64,000 bases of DNA from UBA1724 sp051884615 (lineage in GTDB: Bacteria > Verrucomicrobiota > Lentisphaeria > Oligosphaerales > Oligosphaeraceae). The number at the start of each line of letters is the position of its first letter. The first letter of the stretch is position 1. A program made the position numbers and the translations under genes. The notes beneath the pieces were generated by a model. The model was not told where the DNA came from and made no database searches. It was given only the letters and a program-made list of their open reading frames with translations. Location: positions 1 through 64,000 of the forward strand of contig JBJEVT010000035.1 in assembly GCA_051884615.1 (NCBI GenBank), read 5' to 3'. Shown here piece by piece: positions 51,144 to 58,481 of this stretch.

Positions 51144-53269
51144 AGAGATATCGCATTGCCCTGGCAGGGAATCCCAACTGTGGCAAGACCTGCATTTTCA
51201 ACGGCTTGACGGGGGCTCGCCAGCATGTGGGGAACTATCCCGGCGTGACGGTGGAGAACAAGTCGGGCCGTTTCTTCCTGGACGGCCAGGAGGTGGAGGT
51301 GGTGGACCTTCCCGGCATCTACTCCCTTTCCTCCCATTCCCCCGAGGAGCGGGTGGTCTTCCAGGAGCTGACCGCCGCCGAGCCCAAGCTGGACTTGATT
51401 CTGAACGTGATTGACTCCTCCATTCCGGAGCGCTCCCTCTATCTCACCACCCAGCTGGCGGAACTGGGCATTCCCATGATGCTGGTGCTGAACATGTCCG
51501 ACGAAGCGGACCGGAAGAAGATCCATTTCGACCACAAGCGGATGGAGGAGTTCTTCGGGGTGCATGTGGTGCGGACGGTGGGGCGCACGGAAGAAGGCGT
51601 GCGCCCGCTGCTGGAGGCCCTGTCGGTCTTCCTCCACTATGGTCTGGACCACGGTCCCGCCACCTTGAGCTATGGCGCGGAGGTGGACGGGGAAATCCAC
51701 CGTCTCCAGCAGGAGGTCCAGGGGAGTCTTCCCGCGGAAGTGGCCCCCGGCGCCGCCCGGTTCTTCGCCACCAAGCTGCTGGAGCGGGATTCCACCCTTC
51801 AGCAGATGCCCGCCATGGCTCCCCTGCTGCCCCTGGCGGAGGAGAGCCTGAAGCGCCTGGGAGGAGACGCGGATGACACCTTCCTGGCCCGCCGCCGCTA
51901 CTCCCTCCTGGGGGAATTCTGCCGCACGGCCATCGTCAACGGCGAGAAGAACCGCCGGGATTTCTCCCGGAAGGTGGACGCCCTCCTCACCCATCGGTTC
52001 CTGGGACTTCCCATCTTCCTCCTGGTGATTTTCCTCACCTTCTTCTTCACCTTCAACTGCGCCCAACCCTTCATGGATTGGATCGAGGAGGCCTTCGGCT
52101 GGCTGGCCGACCTGGTGAAGGACCACTGGTCCGAGGAGACGCTCCCCTACCTCCGCTCCATGGTGGCCGATGGCGTCATCGCCGGCGTGGGCGGCGTCCT
52201 GGTCTTCCTGCCCAACATCCTCTTCCTCTTCCTGGCCATCGCCTTGCTGGAGGATTCGGGATACATGGCCCGGGCCGCCTTCGTCATGGATGGCCTGATG
52301 CGGAAGTTCGGTCTCCACGGACGGGCCTTCGTGCCCCTGGTGCTGGGCTTCGGCTGCAACGTGCCCGCCATCATGGCCACTCGCACCATCGAGTCGGAAC
52401 GGGACCGGAAGACCACCATCCTGGTCCTCCCCCTGATGAGCTGCGGCGCCCGCCTGCCCATCTACTCCCTCATCATCCCCGTCTTCTTCGCGGGACACTA
52501 CCGTCCCCTGGTGATGTGGGGAATCTACCTGCTGGGCGTGGCGGTGGCGCTGGTGGCGGCGCGCATCATGAAGTCCACCCTCTTCCGCGGAGAAGGGGAG
52601 GTCTTCCTGATGGAGCTGCCTCCCTATCGCTGCCCCTCCCTCCGCTCCCTCCTGCTCCACATGTGGGACCGGGGCAAGATGTACCTCCACAAGGCGGGTA
52701 CCATCATCCTGCTCACCAGCATCATCCTCTTCATCTGCAACACGCTTCCTGGCAAGACCTCCTTCTCCCGGAACTACCAGGAGGAGATCGCGGCCCTGGA
52801 GGAGTCCATGCCCGAGGGAGAGGCTCTGGAGGAGGCCGTGGCCGAGCTGGAGAACGCCCAGGCCGCCGAGGAGCTGGAATACACCATCTCCGGACGGGTG
52901 GGCAAGTTCCTGGAGCCGGTCTTCCGTCCCATCGGCTTTGACTGGAAGCTGGTGACCGCCTCCATCGCCGGTCTGGCGGCCAAGGAGGTCTTTGTCTCCC
53001 AGCTGGGCATCCTCTATGCCGAAGGCGAGGCGGACGAGGAGTCGGAAGGGCTCCGGGCGCAAATCCGGGAGGCGTACACGCCTCTCCAGGGATTCTGCAT
53101 CATGATCTTCACTCTGATGTCCATTCCCTGCTTCGCCACCCTGGCCGTCATACGAAGGGAGCTCAATTCCTGGAAGTGGTGCATCCTGGAGGCCTGCGGA
53201 CTCTTCCTGCTGGCCTACATCGCCACCTTCCTGGTCTTCCAAGTGGGCTGCCTGCTGGGGTTGGGCTGA
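51140..53269 (+). CDS. feoB: FeoB, ferrous iron transporter GTPase
   Basis: The 709-residue inner-membrane Fe2+ transporter has an N-terminal G domain: G1 GNPNCGKT, then GNYPGVTVENKSG, DLPGIYSL and NMSD. A regulatory helical domain follows. The polytopic membrane part contains the Gate motifs (LVFLPNILFLFLAIALLEDS, GFGCNVPAIMATRTIESERD, GCGARLPIYSLIIPVFF-like segment) with the conserved pore cysteine in GFGCN. The C-terminus is hydrophobic. It is the second gene of the feo operon. Confidence 0.96.
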   Translation: MKRYRIALAGNPNCGKTCIFNGLTGARQHVGNYPGVTVENKSGRFFLDGQEVEVVDLPGIYSLSSHSPEERVVFQELTAAEPKLDLILNVIDSSIPERSLYLTTQLAELGIPMMLVLNMSDEADRKKIHFDHKRMEEFFGVHVVRTVGRTEEGVRPLLEALSVFLHYGLDHGPATLSYGAEVDGEIHRLQQEVQGSLPAEVAPGAARFFATKLLERDSTLQQMPAMAPLLPLAEESLKRLGGDADDTFLARRRYSLLGEFCRTAIVNGEKNRRDFSRKVDALLTHRFLGLPIFLLVIFLTFFFTFNCAQPFMDWIEEAFGWLADLVKDHWSEETLPYLRSMVADGVIAGVGGVLVFLPNILFLFLAIALLEDSGYMARAAFVMDGLMRKFGLHGRAFVPLVLGFGCNVPAIMATRTIESERDRKTTILVLPLMSCGARLPIYSLIIPVFFAGHYRPLVMWGIYLLGVAVALVAARIMKSTLFRGEGEVFLMELPPYRCPSLRSLLLHMWDRGKMYLHKAGTIILLTSIILFICNTLPGKTSFSRNYQEEIAALEESMPEGEALEEAVAELENAQAAEELEYTISGRVGKFLEPVFRPIGFDWKLVTASIAGLAAKEVFVSQLGILYAEGEADEESEGLRAQIREAYTPLQGFCIMIFTLMSIPCFATLAVIRRELNSWKWCILEACGLFLLAYIATFLVFQVGCLLGLG

Positions 53270-53421
53270 CCCCTCCCCCCCTTCCCCCGGGGCGCGGAGG
53301 AGGGCTGGCCTGCCGTCCCGCCTCCCCCGGGGGACTTCCCCCCCCTGTGACCCCTTCCCGAACCGTCAAGAAGGGGTCCGCAACGAACCCCCAAAAATCA
53401 ATCCATAGGAGTTAATCAAGG

Positions 53422-54234
53422 ATGAAACGATTCTTTCTCTTTCTCCTGACGGTCCTTGCGACTGTCGGTTGTCTGAACGCCCAGGAGATCCCCCTCTCCG
53501 GCAACGCCCTGCCTGAAGAGGAACTCCAGGGCGAAGAGCGGGACTGGGGCGTGGCCCTCTCCGTGAGCTACGCCAGCCACTACTTCGACAAGGGAGTCTA
53601 TGCCAACACGGAACCCATCTTCCAGGGAGACCTGGAGGTGACCTGGAAGGACTTCTTCCTGGGCGTCACCGGCATGCTGGACTGCACGGACATGAACGAC
53701 CACCGGCAGTCCTTCGAGGAATGGGACTGGACCATCGGATGGCGCCCCGTGCTGGGCGGCGAGTGGGAAGGACCCGTCCAGGGCGTGGAATTCCAGGTGG
53801 CCTATATGCGCTATGTCTACCCCCGGAGCCGGGAGGATGATTCCCACGAGATCAATCTGGCCATGAATGTCCAGACCTTCCTCACCCCCGGAATCGACCT
53901 GTACTACGACTTCGAGGACAGCATCTTCTACGGCAACGTGAATGTCTCCCAGACCATCTCCCTGGCCGACCGGCTGGATTGGAATCTGGGCGCGCAGCTG
54001 TGGTGGGGCAACCACCGCTTCCAGCTGCGGGACTTCGAGGTGCGGGACAACGCCCCCTTCTCCGTGGTGGCGGAAACCTCCCTGGAATACTCCCTCTGCG
54101 ATGGCATCTCCTTCGGCCCCTTCGCCGCCGGCGGCTGGGCCCTGGGCCACAAGATGCGGGAATGCTGGAAGGAGGCCGACGACCAGTCCGCGTTCAACTG
54201 GGTGGCTGGTGTCTGCCTGAATCTGGAGTTCTAG
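53422..54234 (+). CDS. Outer-membrane beta-barrel protein downstream of feoAB
   Basis: The 270-residue exported protein has a signal peptide (MKRFFLFLLTVLATVGCLNA) and alternating strands such as DWGVALSVSYASHYFDKGVY and FSVVAETSLEYSLCDGISFG, ending in a C-terminal phenylalanine (NLEF). Its location 150 bp after feoB, with no terminator seen between them, suggests co-expression and perhaps entry of iron or another cation across the outer membrane. No specific porin family was recognised. Its stop codon overlaps the ridA stop codon (CTAG) on the opposite strand. Confidence 0.7.
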   Translation: MKRFFLFLLTVLATVGCLNAQEIPLSGNALPEEELQGEERDWGVALSVSYASHYFDKGVYANTEPIFQGDLEVTWKDFFLGVTGMLDCTDMNDHRQSFEEWDWTIGWRPVLGGEWEGPVQGVEFQVAYMRYVYPRSREDDSHEINLAMNVQTFLTPGIDLYYDFEDSIFYGNVNVSQTISLADRLDWNLGAQLWWGNHRFQLRDFEVRDNAPFSVVAETSLEYSLCDGISFGPFAAGGWALGHKMRECWKEADDQSAFNWVAGVCLNLEF

Positions 54235-54611
54235 CAGCTCGCCACAACCTCCACTTCCACCAGGGCGCCTTTGGGCAGGGCCTTGACGGCCACGCAGCTC
54301 CTGGCGGGAGCGGAGGTGATGTATCGGGCGTAGACGGCGTTGAAGGCGGCGAAATCCCCCATGTCCGCCAGATAGCAGACCGTCTTCACCGCATGGGCCA
54401 AGTCGGTGCCCGCCGCCTCCAGGATGGCGGAGAGATTCTTCATCACCTGCTCGGCCTGCTCTTCTATGGTCTCCCCCACCAGCAGCCCGGTTTCGGGAGA
54501 GAGGGGGATTTGGCCGGAGGTGAACACCAGGTCCCCGCAGCGGATGGCTTGGGAATAGGGGCCGATGGCCTTGGGGGCCTGTTCCGTGGAGATGATATTG
54601 CGGGGGGACAT
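54231..54611 (-). CDS. ridA: RidA family enamine/imine deaminase
   Basis: The 126-residue trimeric protein hydrolyses reactive 2-aminoacrylate-type enamines released by PLP enzymes. Signatures are APKAIGPYSQAIRCGDLVFT and TSGQIPLSPETG near the N-terminus. The C-terminal motif is PARSCVAVKALPKGALVEVE, with the Arg that binds the substrate carboxylate. The length is standard. It lies downstream of mraY in the same orientation; the pair is interrupted by the inserted segment 54649-55991. Confidence 0.94.
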   Translation of the reverse strand: MSPRNIISTEQAPKAIGPYSQAIRCGDLVFTSGQIPLSPETGLLVGETIEEQAEQVMKNLSAILEAAGTDLAHAVKTVCYLADMGDFAAFNAVYARYITSAPARSCVAVKALPKGALVEVEVVASC

Positions 54612-54648
54612 GGGGCGTCAGGAGAGGGGTGGGAGTTTTTTGAGGGGA

Positions 54649-54804
54649 GGGGAGCTTCAGCGGAGCTTGAAGATCAGGACGGCGAAGAGGGGCATGAGCA
54701 GGCTCTGAAGGAGCATGAAGCGCATGAGCACCTGGGTGTCCGACCAGCCCAGATTCTTCCGGCAGTGGTCGTGGATGGGGAAGCGATAGCGGTGGAGGAA
54801 GCGC
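54649..54804. repeat. 156-bp duplicate of the mraY 3' end, left copy
   Basis: It matches 55992-56147 at 155 of 156 positions (the single mismatch is 54792 versus 56135). It covers the last 48 mraY codons, the stop and 8 bp beyond. It lies directly upstream of ridA, in the position mraY itself would be expected to occupy without the insertion. Confidence 0.95.
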
Positions 54805-54818
54805 CAGGTCGCCGCCAT
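54657..54818 (-). pseudogene. MraY C-terminal fragment
   Basis: The minus-strand frame encodes the last 48 residues of MraY (RFLHRYRFPIHDHCRKNLGW to LIFKLR and stop), joined to five unrelated residues that supply an ATG at 54818. The rest of mraY is missing, so this is a gene fragment made by the duplication, not a working gene. Confidence 0.85.
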
Positions 54819-55195
54819 GAGCCGCCCCGGCTTTTCGTCCAGGCAAAAGAGTCCGAAGAAAGGCGCCGGGAAGGTTGGAAAGTCATTTCCCGAGGGCTAC
54901 TTTACCCAAGGATTCCTGTCCGGTCATCCTCGTTTTCTTGAGGGGCCATGGTCGCCGATGTCCGGACATTCCGGACTCCGGCGACGGACAAGAGGGTCAA
55001 GAAGGCGGGGATGCCGCACCCTCGCCCCGTCTGGTCAAGGGCAGGAAGGTCTGCCTGGATCTGCTGCGGAAGACAGGCAACGCATCGACCCGTAATTTAT
55101 GCAATGTCGCCAAGACTGTTCCCGCCCCCGCCGGACGGTGAGCATTTTGGCGCACGGCGGCCGGCATGGCTTTTTTGAGAGGAGGAGGCCCCACA
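54819..55195. other. Inserted non-coding stretch before the DUF1016 gene
   Basis: This belongs to the segment between the two mraY repeats. It contains short inverted repeats (for example the TGTCCGGACA palindrome near 54960) but no gene I can support. Confidence 0.4.
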
Positions 55196-55963
55196 ATGAG
55201 TACGGACATCACGAAAGAATCGACGTCATCGCTCTACACGCGCATTGCGGAGACGATTGAGGCGGCGCGCCGCCATGTGGCGCAGACGGCCAATCTGGCG
55301 ATGGTGACTTGCTACTACCAGATTGGACGCATGATTGTGGAGGATGAACAGAAGGGCAGGCGCCGGGCAGGGTATGGGGAAAAGACGCTCCAGGCATTGT
55401 CCCAACGCCTGACGGAACGCTTCGGAAAGGGGTTCTCCTACAGAAATTTACGCCTTTTCCGTCAGTTTTACCAAACCTATTCCTCAAGCAATGAGAATGG
55501 GCAATCAGCGATTGCCGAATTGCCAGAGGGAGGGGAAACACAGATTTGGCAATCGGCGATTGCCAAATCTCAGACGGGAAAGAAAGACCATGGTCGCAAG
55601 CATCTCCCATTGCCGTCCTTTGGGTTAAGCTGGTCGCACTATCTTCAGCTTCTCCGTGTCGAAGATCCCCTGGCGCGCCGTTTCTATGAGATTGAGGCGG
55701 CGAAGGGGAATCGGAGCGTGCGGTGGCTGAGCCAATCTGACCACAAGGCGTCTTCCTTCTCCCCGAGCTCTGTTCCGCAAAACGTTTTCTCCTTCAGCGG
55801 GTCGCACTATCTCCAACTTCTCCGTGTCGAAGCCCCCTTGCGCCCCCGCGGGAATAGGATGCCCCGGAACATCTCCTTCCGCTTTGACCATGCCCGGGAA
55901 ATCCGGGCGCTCCGGAACGAGGTGGATATCGCGGGCGTCGCCAGGGAAATGTCGAGGGCTTGA
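55196..55963 (+). CDS. Truncated DUF1016 (YhcG-like) nuclease-family protein
   Basis: The 255-residue protein has an intact DUF1016 N-terminal domain (SLYTRIAETIEAARRHVAQT, YYQIGRMIVEDEQ, GYGEKTLQALSQRLTERFGK, SYRNLRLFRQFYQTY) and the start of the PDDEXK part (LSWSHYLQLLRVEDPLARRF). It then diverges after about residue 180, and a second, imperfect copy of the SHYLQLLRVE segment appears at about 200. The catalytic domain that usually brings YhcG proteins to about 340-380 residues is missing. A GAGGAGG ribosome site fixes the ATG at 55196. It is probably a decayed or truncated cargo gene of an inserted segment. Confidence 0.8.
   Translation: MSTDITKESTSSLYTRIAETIEAARRHVAQTANLAMVTCYYQIGRMIVEDEQKGRRRAGYGEKTLQALSQRLTERFGKGFSYRNLRLFRQFYQTYSSSNENGQSAIAELPEGGETQIWQSAIAKSQTGKKDHGRKHLPLPSFGLSWSHYLQLLRVEDPLARRFYEIEAAKGNRSVRWLSQSDHKASSFSPSSVPQNVFSFSGSHYLQLLRVEAPLRPRGNRMPRNISFRFDHAREIRALRNEVDIAGVAREMSRA
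55542..55570. repeat. Perfect palindrome inside the DUF1016 gene
   Basis: AGATTTGGCAATC and GATTGCCAAATCT are perfect 13-bp arms around GGC. A partial copy (GCAATCAGCGATTGCC) lies at 55501-55516. Confidence 0.85.
55632..55832. repeat. Imperfect 33-bp direct repeat within the DUF1016 gene
   Basis: The 33-bp units 55632-55664 and 55800-55832 (GGTCGCACTATCT..., three mismatches) are 168 bp apart and encode the duplicated SHYLQLLRVE segment. They mark the point where the coding sequence leaves the normal YhcG pattern. Confidence 0.8.
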
Positions 55964-55991
55964 AGCGTGGGGAGCCGGAGAGGCGGCAGCG

Positions 55992-56147
55992 GGGGAGCTT
56001 CAGCGGAGCTTGAAGATCAGGACGGCGAAGAGGGGCATGAGCAGGCTCTGAAGGAGCATGAAGCGCATGAGCACCTGGGTGTCCGACCAGCCCAGATTCT
56101 TCCGGCAGTGGTCGTGGATGGGGAAGCGATAGCGATGGAGGAAGCGC
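55992..56147. repeat. 156-bp repeat, intact mraY 3' end (right copy)
   Basis: This is the functional copy of the segment duplicated at 54649-54804. Together the two copies bracket a 1187-bp insert that carries the truncated DUF1016 gene. Confidence 0.95.
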
Positions 56148-57169
56148 ACCAGGGGATGCTGCCGGGCCGCTTCCTCCTCCGTGGCGAAGTTCTCCGGATG
56201 GACTGGATTCACCACGATGGAACGGGGGGGACGGGTGTCCCACCCCAGTTTTTTCAGGCCGCGCAGCAGGATCAGCTTCACCAGGCCGGCGCCGCCGTTG
56301 GCGAAGAGGATGGGGGTGGCCACCAGAAAGAGGAAGTAGTTTCCCGAGACCAGGACGGCGATGCCCAGGAGCAGGCCGTAGAATCGGCTGCCGGCGTCCC
56401 CCATGAGGACCTGGGAGGGGGAGGCGTTGAACCAGAGATAGGCGGCAAGGCCGCCGGCGGCGGTGCAGAGGAGGATGGCCCAGGAGGCGCCGTTGGCCAC
56501 ATGGGGCAGCAGGAGGTATTCCGCCACCACGGTGTGGCCCATGCCCACATAGAGGAGGAAGGCCATGGAGAGGAGGCCGTGGAGGGCCAGGGAGCCGGCC
56601 ACGCCGTCCACGCCGTCGGAGCAGTTCACCACGTTGATCATGACCCAGAGGAAGGCGGTGCCCAGGGCGAGATAGGCCCAGAGGGGCAGGGCGAAGGCGC
56701 CGCCGGGGAGGGGGCCTTTCAGGAAGGGGAGCCAGATGGTGGTGCCCTGCCAGCGGGCAAGGATGGCGGTGGTCAGGAAGGCGATGACCAAATCCAGGCT
56801 GCCCTTTTTCCATTGGCCCCAGTCCGTGACGCTGCGGTCATCCAGGTATCCCGTGGTCATGATGGCCAGGAGCATGAGGCCGATGAGGAGATATTCCCCG
56901 TAAAGGGGAGTCACCAGGAAGGCGGCGACGAGGAAGGCGATGGTGGTGAGCAGTCCCGCGCCCGTGGGCTTCCCCTTGGCCTTCTCGGAGCCCTTCACGA
57001 AGGCTTTGCCCCGGTCGTGGGGCAGGCGATCCCAAAACCGCGGCAGAATCAGCCAGGTGAGGAAGGTGCAGCCCAGCCCTCCCAGCATCATGAGCATCAG
57101 ACGGGATTCCAGAAGCCGGAAGGGTCCCCAGAGGGGGGAGAGGAAGTGCTGGGCGAGAAAGGGAAGCAT
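56000..57169 (-). CDS. mraY: Phospho-N-acetylmuramoyl-pentapeptide transferase
   Basis: The 389-residue polytopic enzyme makes lipid I at the inner membrane. It has about ten helices. Catalytic aspartates are in TGYLDDRSVTDWGQWKKGSL and NVVNCSDGVDGVAGSLALHG; VLMGDAGSRFYGLLLGIAVL follows. The histidine region FPIHDHCRKNLGWSDTQVLM corresponds to the MraY HHH motif, with one His replaced by Asp. The length exceeds the 360 of E. coli. It is not in a dcw cluster here but lies between apbE and the ridA locus. Confidence 0.9.
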   Translation of the reverse strand: MLPFLAQHFLSPLWGPFRLLESRLMLMMLGGLGCTFLTWLILPRFWDRLPHDRGKAFVKGSEKAKGKPTGAGLLTTIAFLVAAFLVTPLYGEYLLIGLMLLAIMTTGYLDDRSVTDWGQWKKGSLDLVIAFLTTAILARWQGTTIWLPFLKGPLPGGAFALPLWAYLALGTAFLWVMINVVNCSDGVDGVAGSLALHGLLSMAFLLYVGMGHTVVAEYLLLPHVANGASWAILLCTAAGGLAAYLWFNASPSQVLMGDAGSRFYGLLLGIAVLVSGNYFLFLVATPILFANGGAGLVKLILLRGLKKLGWDTRPPRSIVVNPVHPENFATEEEAARQHPLVRFLHRYRFPIHDHCRKNLGWSDTQVLMRFMLLQSLLMPLFAVLIFKLR

Positions 57170-57214
57170 GGAGGGGAAAAGGAGACGGGAGGGGCGGGCG
57201 GGGGAAAATGCGCC

Positions 57215-58336
57215 CTAGGGGAGGGGAGCGGCGGCGGGAGCGGAGTCCTGCAGGGAGACCTTGCCCAGGACCTGGGGAGGCTGGTCGGCGGGGGTCAGCA
57301 CAAAGCCGGTGGCACGCTGGTCCTCCAGGAGGGCGCGGGCCAGGCCCTCGCCCCGGACGAAGACCGCCGTGGAATAGGCGTCGGAGCGCCAGCCGTCGGC
57401 GCAGATGGCGGTGACGGAGGCGTAGGGAGGCGCCACGGGCCTGCCCGTCTCCGGCTCTAAAATGTGACCCAGGGGGCGCCCGGAGGAGGGAGGGGACAAG
57501 GGGCGCAGGGTGTTGGCGCTGGTGGCCACGCACTGCCCCGCCGTGCCCGCCAGGGTGCAGCGCTCCTCCCCCGCATGCCCGGGCCGCATGTCCTCCAGGC
57601 CGCAGAGGTCCCGATAGGGATGGCCGGGCGGCAAAACCTGTAACGTGTTGCCGCCCAAGGAGATATAATAATACTGAATATCGTGTTCCTGGAGAATTTC
57701 CCGAAGGATGTCCAGCGCCAGTCCCTTGGCCAGTCCCCCGAAATCCACCCGGATCCCCGGTCGGGATTTGGTGACGGTCTGGGCGGTGTCGTCCCAGAGC
57801 AGGAGGGGGAATCCCACGGAGGCTTTGTGGCGGGCGCAGAGGGTTTCCAGGGCCTCTCCCTGATATTGGGGATCCTCGGGATGCTTGGCAACCTGCCTCC
57901 AGAAGTCCATCAGGGGGCCGACGGTGACATCGAAGGCGCCCTGGGTCTCCTGGTAGGCCAGCCGGGCGGCCTGGAAGGCTCGCCACAGGAGGGGGGAGAG
58001 GGGGAGGGGGGTGTTGTCCGGCGCCTGATGGAAGCGGGAGAGTTCGCTTTGGGGATCAAAGGCGTTCAAGGTGTTGTGGAGCTGGAAGAGGCTCTCGGAG
58101 CAGCGTGCATAGGCATTGTGGACCCGATAGCGCTCCCCGAAGAGCACCAGGCGGCAGTCGGTGTGAAAGACGGAGGTGTAGAACTCGTATTGCCCCCAGG
58201 CCATGTCCGGCTGCAGGAGTTCCTGGGGGGAGGGAGCGGGGGCCTTTCCCCTCTGCCGATACAGGGCGACGCCCAGGACCAGAAGCACCACCAGGGCGGG
58301 AATCAGGCGGGTGAGAATATGTCGTTTCGCGTTCAT
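57215..58336 (-). CDS. apbE: FAD:protein FMN transferase (ApbE family)
   Basis: The 373-residue protein covalently flavinylates target proteins such as NqrB/NqrC or RnfG/RnfD. An N-terminal membrane anchor (about residues 8-26, LIPALVVLLVLGVALYRQRG) suggests an exported, membrane-tethered form. Core segments are GAFDVTVGPLMDFWR, VDFGGLAKGLALDIL, YISLGGNTLQV, then GHILEPETGRPVAPPYASVT and GWRSDAYSTAVFV, carrying the metal- and FAD-binding residues. The target flavoprotein is not in this window. Confidence 0.93.
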   Translation of the reverse strand: MNAKRHILTRLIPALVVLLVLGVALYRQRGKAPAPSPQELLQPDMAWGQYEFYTSVFHTDCRLVLFGERYRVHNAYARCSESLFQLHNTLNAFDPQSELSRFHQAPDNTPLPLSPLLWRAFQAARLAYQETQGAFDVTVGPLMDFWRQVAKHPEDPQYQGEALETLCARHKASVGFPLLLWDDTAQTVTKSRPGIRVDFGGLAKGLALDILREILQEHDIQYYYISLGGNTLQVLPPGHPYRDLCGLEDMRPGHAGEERCTLAGTAGQCVATSANTLRPLSPPSSGRPLGHILEPETGRPVAPPYASVTAICADGWRSDAYSTAVFVRGEGLARALLEDQRATGFVLTPADQPPQVLGKVSLQDSAPAAAPLP

Positions 58337-58481
58337 GGAGAGATTCTCCGGAAAGGGAAGGCGGGAGGCGCGGGGGCGTCCTCTTCCCCGTCTTCCCCTT
58401 GCCGAAAAGGGGGCCTCAAGGCGCCGCCCATCCCCCTCGCCCCGCCCGGAATACGGCTCCCGGGGGAGAGGGGAGGGGGAG

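Noticed and set aside
54657..54818. A small gene encoding a MraY-like peptide
   Set aside because: It is 48 residues of the MraY C-terminus from a 156-bp duplication; it lacks the active-site segments.
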